From JACCXG01 sp963785755 (GTDB taxonomy: Bacteria; Acidobacteriota; Vicinamibacteria; Vicinamibacterales; 2-12-FULL-66-21), in NCBI GenBank assembly GCA_963785755.1, contig CAWAXG010000013.1:930001-994000 (forward strand): a DNA stretch of 64,000 nt, given 5' to 3'. Made by a program: the position numbers and the translations under genes. Below the pieces are notes generated by a model that was not told the origin of the DNA, searched no databases, and saw only the letters and a list, made by a program, of their open reading frames with translations. Positions 57,367 through 64,000 of this stretch are shown here, piece after piece (position 1 is the first letter of the stretch; each line of letters opens with the position of its first letter).

Positions 57367-57870
57367 TCACCCTTTCGCCTGCAGACGGATCCACCGGACG
57401 GTATTGCCCTGGTGTTCCAGGAAGCGGGTGAAGTCCGCGCCGCTGATCGTGAGGCTCGCCGTATTGTCGTTGGGATGAAAGATGAGCCGTTCCGCGGCGC
57501 GGAGATCGCTGTCGACGATCACCCGCACGGCACGCGCCGCATCGTGAATCAGCCCGAACGGTGAGACGCTGCCTGGCGTCACGCCGAGATGGCTCATCAG
57601 CCGCTCGGGCGAGCCGAAACTCAGTCGATCGTCGCCAATCAGCTGCACGAGATGCCGCAGGTCCGCCTGTTTCTCGATTCCAAGAATGACGAGATAGTGC
57701 CGGTCTCCTTTCTTGTTCCGCAGAAAGAGGTTCTTCACCGGGGTCGCCGGAATGTCCTTCCAGTGAGCCGCGGCGTCGTCGCCGCTGAACACCGGAGGAT
57801 GTTCGTAGAGGTCGTAGTGGATGCTGAGCCCGTTCAGGGCGTGGAAGACTGGAGATCGGGCGTCAGCCAT
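57367..57870 (-). CDS. YbaK/ProX-type prolyl-tRNA editing protein
   Basis: A 167-residue YbaK/EbsC-domain protein. It shows HYDLYEHPPVFSGDDAAAHW, the conserved KNLFLRNKKGDRHYLVIL, and GVTPGSVSPFGLIHD, the latter matching free-standing ProX-type deacylases. These remove wrongly attached amino acids from prolyl-tRNA. ATG 57870 is chosen; the longer open frame to 58047 is an Arg/Ser-rich extension with no family similarity. It is convergent with typA, five bases away. Confidence 0.88.
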   Translation of the reverse strand: MADARSPVFHALNGLSIHYDLYEHPPVFSGDDAAAHWKDIPATPVKNLFLRNKKGDRHYLVILGIEKQADLRHLVQLIGDDRLSFGSPERLMSHLGVTPGSVSPFGLIHDAARAVRVIVDSDLRAAERLIFHPNDNTASLTISGADFTRFLEHQGNTVRWIRLQAKG

Positions 57871-57913
57871 TAAGGCTGATTGTAGGCCGGGAGAAGCAGA
57901 CCGTCCGCCTGCG

Positions 57914-58348
57914 CTATCCGGCGCGCGCCGCGGGAAACTTGAGCACCTCGACTCGGACCCGGACGAGGCCGTCCTTGATGAACCCCAGACGGCGGGCCGC
58001 GCCGAGTGACACGTCGATGATCGTACCGCGGCGGAAATTGCGCCCATAGGGGCCGCGATCGACTACGCGGAGCACGACGGTCCGCCGATTCTCGAGATTG
58101 ATCACGCGAACGACGGTGCCAAGCGGGAGCGTCCGATGCGCGGCAACCATTTGGCGCTGGTTGAATATCTCGCCGCTCGCCGTCTCCTCGCCGTGAAACC
58201 CGGGACCGTAGAACGACGCGAGCCCGTGCTGTATTCGCTTGTGCGCAGGTGCGCCGCCCTGCGCGCTCGCCGCGCACAGAACGAGGACGGTGACGGTCGA
58301 GGCGGCGAGGCCGAGCCACCCGTAGAGCTTGAACAGGCCCCTGTTCAT
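57914..58348 (-). CDS. rlpA: RlpA-like septal ring lytic transglycosylase
   Basis: A 144-residue exported protein. A membrane/signal segment (about 8-28) precedes the double-psi beta-barrel: GLASFYGPGFHGEETASGEIF (about 42-62), AAHRTLPLGTVVRVINLENRR and VVDRGPYGRNFRRGTIIDVS. The catalytic aspartate of the family is D98 in VVDRGPY. It cuts peptidoglycan strands without stem peptides at the division site. No SPOR domain is present, so it is the short form. Confidence 0.9.
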   Translation of the reverse strand: MNRGLFKLYGWLGLAASTVTVLVLCAASAQGGAPAHKRIQHGLASFYGPGFHGEETASGEIFNQRQMVAAHRTLPLGTVVRVINLENRRTVVLRVVDRGPYGRNFRRGTIIDVSLGAARRLGFIKDGLVRVRVEVLKFPAARAG

Positions 58349-58416
58349 ACGTTGAGATACCTGAAATATTCGTGCCGTCCTTGCCCAAATCGAGCCCGCA
58401 GGAAGAAAATCGCCGC

Positions 58417-58986
58417 ATGAGCCTCAGCGGCCGTTTCGACAGTGCGTTTCAATACGCGCATCAGGTGCACGCGTCGCAGGTGCGGAAGGGAACCAATGCG
58501 CCCTACATCGGTCATCTGATGGGCGTGACCTCCATCGTGCTCGATGACGGCGGCACCGAGGACGAGGCGATCGCGGCACTGCTCCACGACGCGGCGGAAG
58601 ACCACGGCGGGCGAGAGCGTCTGGAAGACATACGCGGCCGCTTCGGCGACGCCGTGGCACGAATCGTCGAAGATTGCACGGATGCCTGGGACACGCCGAA
58701 GGCTCCCTGGGCCGAACGCAAGCTTGCGTATGTTCATCACGCCCGCACGCTTCCCCGCTCGAGCCTGCGGGTCTCGGCTGCCGACAAAGTCCACAATGCC
58801 TACGCCATCCTGCGAGACCTGCGGAACAGCGGCGAGTCGGTCTGGGAGCGCTTCAGTGCAGCGCCGGATGATGTGATGTCGTATTACGAGCGGCTGGTTC
58901 GAGCGTTTCGAGAGGCGGGTGGCGGGCCCCTCGTCGACGAACTCGACCGGATTGTTCGCGGGATTCGGCGCGAAATGGGGTATTAA
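58417..58986 (+). CDS. HD-domain phosphohydrolase, RelA/SpoT-like
   Basis: A 189-residue HD-domain protein. The HD metal site is built from H33 (YIGHLMGVTSIV), H56/D57 (LLHDAAEDHGG) and D127 (VSAADKVHNAY), the last in the form found in SpoT-type (p)ppGpp hydrolases and their small relatives. It may break down (p)ppGpp or another nucleotide. ATG 58417 is chosen with GGAAG upstream; a GTG at 58372 would overlap the divergent rlpA leader. The function beyond a metal-dependent phosphohydrolase is not proven. Confidence 0.83.
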   Translation: MSLSGRFDSAFQYAHQVHASQVRKGTNAPYIGHLMGVTSIVLDDGGTEDEAIAALLHDAAEDHGGRERLEDIRGRFGDAVARIVEDCTDAWDTPKAPWAERKLAYVHHARTLPRSSLRVSAADKVHNAYAILRDLRNSGESVWERFSAAPDDVMSYYERLVRAFREAGGGPLVDELDRIVRGIRREMGY

Positions 58987-59024
58987 GTAACTTGAATCCT
59001 CACTGCGTGAAAGGAGCGCGACGG

Positions 59025-59567
59025 ATGCGAGTTCGGCACTTCAGCCTAGCGGCACTCATCGTTTTGGCCTTCCTGGCGGCGCCGGCGGCGGCGCAACAGG
59101 CAGGAACCCTGCGGTCGCCCGACGTCATCTTTGTTCCGACGCCGCAGGAAGTCGTGGACGCCATGCTCCAGATGGCGAACGTCACCGCCAAGGACCTGGT
59201 CTACGACCTGGGGTCGGGCGATGGACGCATTCCGATCACCGCGGCGCAGAAGTTCGGCGCCCGCGCGGTCGGCATCGACATCGACCCACAGCGCATCAAG
59301 GAGGCCAACGAGAACCTGGCCAAGGCCAACGTCGGCGACAAGGTGAAATTCCTCAACCAGGATCTTTTCCAGACCGATCTCGGGCAAGCCACCGTCATCA
59401 CGCTCTATCTGCTGCCATCGTTGAACGTCAAGCTGATGCCCAAACTGAAGCAGTTGAAGCCGGGCACGCGGATCGTCTCGCACAGCTTCGACATGGGCAG
59501 CGATTGGCCGCCCGAAAAGACGCAGGACGTACAGGGCAGAACGATCTATTACTGGACGATCAAGTAA
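59025..59567 (+). CDS. Exported class I methyltransferase-like protein
   Basis: A 180-residue protein with a clear signal peptide (MRVRHFSLAALIVLAFLAAPAAAQQ) and a methyltransferase core: motif I LVYDLGSGDGRIPITAAQ (about 59-76), the acidic residue in GIDIDPQRI, and NQDLFQTDLGQATVITLYLL. S-adenosylmethionine is cytoplasmic, so activity after export is puzzling. ATG 59025 is chosen for AAGGAG eight bases upstream (59011-59016); the longer 58992 start would hide the signal peptide. It stands alone after the HD gene. Confidence 0.78.
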   Translation: MRVRHFSLAALIVLAFLAAPAAAQQAGTLRSPDVIFVPTPQEVVDAMLQMANVTAKDLVYDLGSGDGRIPITAAQKFGARAVGIDIDPQRIKEANENLAKANVGDKVKFLNQDLFQTDLGQATVITLYLLPSLNVKLMPKLKQLKPGTRIVSHSFDMGSDWPPEKTQDVQGRTIYYWTIK

Positions 59568-59608
59568 ACGGTGAACCGGAGAGCGGGAGATTCGAGAGAG
59601 GGGAAAGG

Positions 59609-61349
59609 CTACGCGGCGAGCCGTTCGATACGGGCGCGCAACGCCGCGAGGTCGTTTCCAATCTCCCGCAGCTCCCGCTCGACGACCTTCAGCTTGTCTC
59701 CCTCCGCCCGGATGAAGCGGCTGTAGGGCGCGATGCCATCGCGGATCCGCCCGGCGCTGCGGGCGATCTCGCGCTGGAACTGCTCGCGCAGCGCCTTCGA
59801 CAGCCGGTCACGCACATCCCCGATCTTGCGCCGCATTTCCTGCTTCGCTCTCTCCCGCTTCGCGGGGAGGATGAAGAAGCCGATCGCCGCGAGCACCGAC
59901 GCCAGCACGAGGCCGGTGAAGTCGGCGGCCGCGGTAGCTGGCCGCCACGGTCACGACCGTCCCGAGCGTCAGCGCGCCGGCGCCGACCGCCGCTGCTGCC
60001 GCCACCGCGTTGCGGGCGCCGTCGGCGAGCTCACGGGACTCCTTCTTCTTGTCGTACGATTCGACGACGGTCTGAGATTCGCGGCTCGCCGCGTCGATGA
60101 GCCGCGTGCGATCGTAGTGAAACCGCGCGCCGCCTTCGTCGCCGACGATGCGCTCGCGATACTTCCGGCGCCGGTCCGACAGATGGCTGGTCACCGCCTG
60201 CCACTGCCGCAGGTCGCCATCGACGAGCCAGTCGACGAGCTCGCCGACCTTCCGCTCGATCTGCTGCGGCGCATCGCCGACGACCTGCTGCTCGAACCCC
60301 TGCTGCACGCGGCTGCGATTGAGCAGGTCCATCACCCGGCCGATTCGCATCGTCTCGTCGAAATAGTCCTGACCGCGGCGCTCCATTTCGAGAAGGATGC
60401 GGTCGACATCCGCCATCCGGAACTCGAGATCGCGGGCGAGATCCTGCTGATACACGTCCAGCTGGCGCTCGACCTCGTCCAGCGTCTCGAAGTCCTCCTT
60501 CAGGAGCGCGAGCCGCTCCTTCACGAACCCCGCGTGGCGTTCCGCCAGGGATGAGCCGACGCCAAGCGGATTCAGGAGCTTCAGCTGCACGCGGCCGGGC
60601 GCATCGAGCGTCGACGAGATATAGCGTTCCAGCGCGTCGTAGCCGCTCCGCGCCCAGGCTTCGGCATCTCCCTGCCTGCCCCGCATCGCCAGCCGCGCGC
60701 TGACCGCGAAGATCTCGGGATCGAAACCGAGCAGGGCGCGCGCGTTGTCCGACACGAAGCTCCTGACCGCCTCGACTTCGCGCGGATCTTCGAGAATGTC
60801 CACCTTGTTGATGACGACCACGACCTTCTTGCCCCAGCCGCGCACCTGCTCCAGGAACACCCGCTCGGTCTCGGTGAACGGGCGATCCGCGGAGGTGACG
60901 AACAGCACCAGATCGGATCGTGGAACGAAGTCGGCGGTGATCGCCTCGTGCTCGCGGATGATCGCGTTCGTCCCCGGCGTATCGACGATGTGGATCTCGC
61001 GCAGCATCGGAACCGGCGCCGTGATGACGTGCAGGTTGGCCTCGCGCACGTCCCGCTCGATCGACTCGCCGTACTGCAGGACGTTGATCTGCGCGGTCGT
61101 GGGCGTCACGCCTTCGGCCACGACCCGGGCACCCAGGAGCGCGTTGATGAAGGCGCTCTTCCCGGCGTTGAACTCACCAACGATGACGAGCAGGAAGAGC
61201 TCGTCGAGCTGCTCGATCGAGCGGTCGAGCGCGGCCTGCTGCTCCGGCGCCGCATCGAACCGGACCAGGGCGGTCCGCAGCCGCGCGAGGACACGCCGCT
61301 CGTCCTTCAGAATCTCGTCCTGCGTGTCCGTCAGGATCTTCGTCAGCAT
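59609..61349 (-). CDS. Dynamin-like GTPase with membrane hairpin (frameshifted at about 59936)
   Basis: About 580 residues if repaired. The GTPase domain has G1 IVGEFNAGKSAFINAL (56-71), switch TPTTAQINV, G3 HIVDTPGTNA and G4 VINKVDI. Long helical bundles follow, then a membrane hairpin (AVGAGALTLGTVVTVAA, then DFTGLVLASVLAAIGFFIL) and a basic coiled-coil tail. The frame changes inside the hairpin: on the minus strand, removing one C after CTAC (59937-59934) gives VAASYAAADFTGLV. This matches bacterial dynamin-like proteins that bend or fuse membranes. It is divergent from the desaturase gene. Confidence 0.78.
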
Positions 61350-61420
61350 GCGGCGGCGGTTTGTGCAGGATTCGGGCCACGGAGCACGACCAGAGCTGAC
61401 CTGTTAAAATTGAACGACTT

Positions 61421-62437
61421 GTGGGCGCCCATCACTACGCGCAGCATACGACAGGTCTCAAGGCCGAGCTGGGGCTCGCAGTCTCCCGCCAGAGCTTGCG
61501 CGACCTTCATCGAAAATCCGCCTGGCGTCACGGTCTCGTCGCGGCGCGGCAGTTCGGCATCCTGGCGCTTGCCACCTGGGGCCTGATCCGGCTCGAGAAC
61601 CCCCTGATCTGGATTCCACTGGCCATCGTCCAGGGGTTCACGGTCTTCAACTTCACCATCCTGCTGCACGAAGTCGTGCATCACACGGTGTTCGAGCGGC
61701 GCCGGCCGCTGGCCGAGCGGATTCTCGGGTTCTTGTATGCGGTTCCGAGCGGGATCTCCCCCAGCCAGTTCACGCGCTGGCATCTCGACCATCATGCCGA
61801 GCTCGGATCCGATGAGGACGATCCCAAGCGGCATCACCTGTCGCCGAAGAAGAACAAGCGTTGGTACAAACTCCTGTACTGCACGCCGGTGCTCTTCCCC
61901 ATTTATTTCCGCGCGGCGCGGCGCGAGTCGTCTACGTATGAAGCGCCGCTGCAGACACGCATCGCGATGGAGCGCAGGATCTCGATCGCCGCGCACCTGA
62001 CCGCCCTGGCGGCGGTCTGGTACGTCTTCGGCCCCTACGCCGCGCTCCGCACGAACATCATCCCCGTGTTCTTCGTGTTCCCGGTGGCGTTCACGCTGAA
62101 CCGTCTCGGGCAGCACTACGACATCGATCCGAACGACCCCGCCAAGTGGGGCACGCTCATGCGCGGGCACTGGTTCTGGGACTTCGCCTTCCTGAACTCC
62201 AACTACCATCTCGAGCACCACTACTTTCCTGGTGTGCCGTTCTATCGGCTGCCCGAGCTGCAGAAGGCGCTCGTCCCGTTCTATGAGAGCAGGGGCACGC
62301 GCTGGCGCACATACGGTCAGCTGCTGTACGGGTGGTTCATCGAGAATCGGGCGCCGCACACGGACTGGAGCCGTGACTCCGATCCGGTCGTCGCGGCGGC
62401 CGGCCACACCTCCCCGTCGCAAGTCGACAAGATTTGA
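61421..62437 (+). CDS. Membrane fatty acid desaturase
   Basis: A 338-residue di-iron desaturase. The three histidine boxes are HEVVHH (about 85-90), HLDHHAE (about 123-129) and HLEHH (about 265-269). Four spans separate them in the usual pattern. It adds a double bond to a membrane fatty acyl chain or related lipid. The start is GTG 61421; TAAAAT at 61405-61410 is a weak -10 candidate only ten bases upstream. The enzyme is divergent from the dynamin-like gene, and both concern membrane properties. Confidence 0.9.
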   Translation: MGAHHYAQHTTGLKAELGLAVSRQSLRDLHRKSAWRHGLVAARQFGILALATWGLIRLENPLIWIPLAIVQGFTVFNFTILLHEVVHHTVFERRRPLAERILGFLYAVPSGISPSQFTRWHLDHHAELGSDEDDPKRHHLSPKKNKRWYKLLYCTPVLFPIYFRAARRESSTYEAPLQTRIAMERRISIAAHLTALAAVWYVFGPYAALRTNIIPVFFVFPVAFTLNRLGQHYDIDPNDPAKWGTLMRGHWFWDFAFLNSNYHLEHHYFPGVPFYRLPELQKALVPFYESRGTRWRTYGQLLYGWFIENRAPHTDWSRDSDPVVAAAGHTSPSQVDKI

Positions 62438-62533
62438 GTTCTTCCTGAAGGCTGACGGTTCTTCCGCCTGAAGAGCCTGTGAATTTATCCACTTGTTACG
62501 CCTGCGTGGCTTCCACCCGCCGTCGGAAGGCGA

Positions 62534-63491
62534 CTACCGCACGTCCCCGCCGGCGCGGGTGAAGGCGACGCCCGCAAGCACCGCAGCAGCGCCGAGCAGC
62601 TTCCGCAGACCGATCGGCTCATCGAGAAAGATGGCCGCCGAGATCATCGCCACGATGGGGATGACGTTCGAGTACACCGACGCGCGGGCGCTGCCGAACT
62701 TCCGAACGCCGATGTACCAGATCGTGTAGGCCACGCACAACGCGAACAGCGCCGAGTAGACGATGAGCGACAACGTCCATGCCGATACGTTCTGCCAGTC
62801 CACCCGGCTCAGCTGCGGCCACAGCAGCGGCAGGTAGAGTGCGGTCCCGAGCGCCATCGAGAGCCCGTTGACCGCGACGGCGGAATGCCTGCCCATCAAC
62901 GGCCGCGATCCGAGCGTATAGGCGGCCCAGCAGCAGACGGCGCCGAACACCATCAGATCGCCGGTGAGACTGGCGCCGCCGATCTGGACGCCCTTTCCCA
63001 CCACCAGGTAGATGCCGAGCAGCGAGGCCGCCGCGCCCAGCCAGTGCGTATGCCCGACGCGATCGTGGCCCAGCGCCGCGCTCAGGACGGTAATCACCAC
63101 CGGGGTCGTCGCCAGCATCAGCGAGCTGTTGGCGACGCTGGTGCGGGCAAGCCCGCCGATGAAGAAGTACCTGGTACAACGCGTGGCCGACCACGCCGAG
63201 GGCGGCGAGCCCCAACCACTCGCGGGGGGTGACCCGGGCCGGCGTGTGGAAGATGTCGAGGATGCGGTTCGCGCCGTCGGGACGCCGTTCGATGCGGCGA
63301 GCGAACGGACGCACGCCCGCGATGACGGCGAGGAACGCGACGGACGCGACGATCATCCGCATCGCGTTGAACGCCTGCGGCTCCAGCTCTCGAAAAGCGG
63401 TCTTGATGATGACGAAGTTGGTGCCCCAGATGATCGTCATCAGGAGCAGAAGGGCGTCGACGCCGTAGCCCTTCGATGAGGTATGCATCAA
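62534..63491 (-). CDS. EamA/DMT family transporter (frameshifted at about 63170)
   Basis: About 319 residues if repaired, with ten spans in two EamA halves. The first half opens DALLLLMTIIWGTNFVIIKTAF, the second GDLMVFGAVCCWAAYTLGSR. Near 63170 the frame changes: HALYQ is followed in the next frame by FFIGGLARTSVANSSLM. On the plus strand one extra C after the GTAC at 63167-63170 explains it, giving LYQYFFIGG. The family exports amino acids, nucleotides or other metabolites; the substrate is unknown. Confidence 0.8.
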
Positions 63492-63552
63492 TGCACGCGA
63501 AGCCGGCGTGACGCGGCGCGCCGGGAGCGGGCGAGAAGACGATGGTCGGTGA

Positions 63553-64000
63553 TTACCGGAGCCTGCCGATCATCTCGTCGATCATCACGCGGTTGTCTTC
63601 GACCGAGATGTTCCGCCGGATCAGTTTCGAGGCGATGGCGACCGCGAGCTCGGCGGAATCGCGCCGCACCTCGTCGCGGGCCCGGACGGCTTCCGATTCG
63701 ATCTGGCGCTGCGCCGACGCGAGGATGGCGGCTGCCTCCGCCCGTGCCTTCTGCTTGGTTTCCTCACGGACGCGCTCGGCGTCCGTCCGGCTGGTCGACA
63801 CGATCGTGCTCGCCTCCACGTGAGCCTGCCGGATGATCTCGGCGGACTCACGCTTGACCCGCTCCATTTCGTCGCGGGCACGCTGGGCATCGTCGAGCGA
63901 CTGCGAGATCCGCTCCTGACGCGCCTGCAACGCCGACAGCAGCGGCCCCCAGGCGTACTTCGACAGCAGGACCAGCAGGACCAGGAACGTCAGGATGGTC
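63553..64000 (-). CDS. atpF: F0F1 ATP synthase subunit b (partial, N-terminus beyond window)
   Basis: The gene continues past the window end. The visible 148 residues begin inside the single membrane span (TILTFLVLLVLLSKYAWGP) and then give the long charged helix (RQERISQSLDDAQRARDEMERV, AEAAAILASAQRQIESEAV) ending DRVMIDEMIGRL-like at the C-terminus (NRVMIDEMIGRLR). Subunit b is the stalk that links F1 to the membrane. The next gene downstream is a transporter rather than atpH, so the ATP synthase genes are apparently split here. Confidence 0.9.
   Translation of the reverse strand, partial: TILTFLVLLVLLSKYAWGPLLSALQARQERISQSLDDAQRARDEMERVKRESAEIIRQAHVEASTIVSTSRTDAERVREETKQKARAEAAAILASAQRQIESEAVRARDEVRRDSAELAVAIASKLIRRNISVEDNRVMIDEMIGRLR

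Noticed and set aside
62485..62493. DnaA-box-like TTATCCACT near the desaturase gene
   Set aside because: One mismatch from consensus and only a single copy; no cluster of boxes, no dnaA/dnaN nearby, so no origin is claimed.

Overview
The window is GC-rich (about two thirds G+C), gene-dense bacterial chromosome with many stop/start overlaps of the GTGA, ATGA and TTGA type. Gene content (glycan export locus, MurJ, RlpA, TypA, Zwf/OpcA pair, fused alpha-beta E1 dehydrogenase, ECF sigma with its anti-sigma, F0F1 subunit b) points to a free-living bacterium. My best guess is Acidobacteriota, perhaps Vicinamibacteria, but no rRNA or marker phylogeny is available here, so the placement is inference. 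The stretch is ordinary chromosome: no phage, transposase, integrase or CRISPR array was seen.

Bases 1-28.5 kb hold a large surface-glycan locus, almost all on the plus strand: polyprenyl-phosphate glycosyltransferases, GT2, GT4 and GT9 enzymes, a DegT-type sugar aminotransferase, a sugar-nucleotide epimerase, a Wzx-like flippase, two SPASM radical SAM enzymes and one B12-binding radical SAM enzyme, two methyltransferases, a GNAT enzyme, a polysaccharide deacetylase and four large multi-spanning GT39-like proteins. Bases 28.5-37.5 kb are mixed housekeeping: YqeY, MurJ, an MFS pump, a rhomboid protease, a cupin, a 2-oxoacid dehydrogenase E1 fusion and an exported protein.

Bases 37.5-47.8 kb, all minus strand, form the most interesting part: a compact gas vesicle operon. 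In transcription order it reads CBS-domain protein, GvpJ-like, GvpA, a soluble GAF/PAS histidine kinase, a single-domain response regulator, GvpF/L, GvpG, a double-headed ArsA/Get3-type ATPase, GvpF/L, a GvpJ/M/S-like protein, a short GvpF/L, GvpK and a diacylglycerol-kinase-type lipid kinase. A promoter with a 17-bp spacer sits directly before the GvpJ-like gene and would give a nearly leaderless mRNA. GvpN, GvpC and GvpO were not found. The ArsA/Get3 ATPase and the embedded two-component pair are the candidates for an undescribed assembly and control system.

Bases 47.9-64 kb carry an acyl-CoA synthetase, opcA-zwf, a secreted HEAT-repeat protein, an ECF sigma/anti-sigma pair, an outer-membrane barrel gene cut off by a striking inverted-repeat element rich in GCACGT (55.2-55.5 kb), typA, a prolyl-tRNA editing protein, rlpA, an HD-domain protein, an exported methyltransferase, a dynamin-like GTPase, a fatty acid desaturase, an EamA transporter and the start of atpF.

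Seven genes are split by a one-base frameshift. Six are +1, and each of those can be read as one extra C directly after a TAC (on one strand or the other). The pattern looks like a systematic sequence error or modification-linked artefact rather than gene decay, so those genes are annotated here over their full, repaired length.
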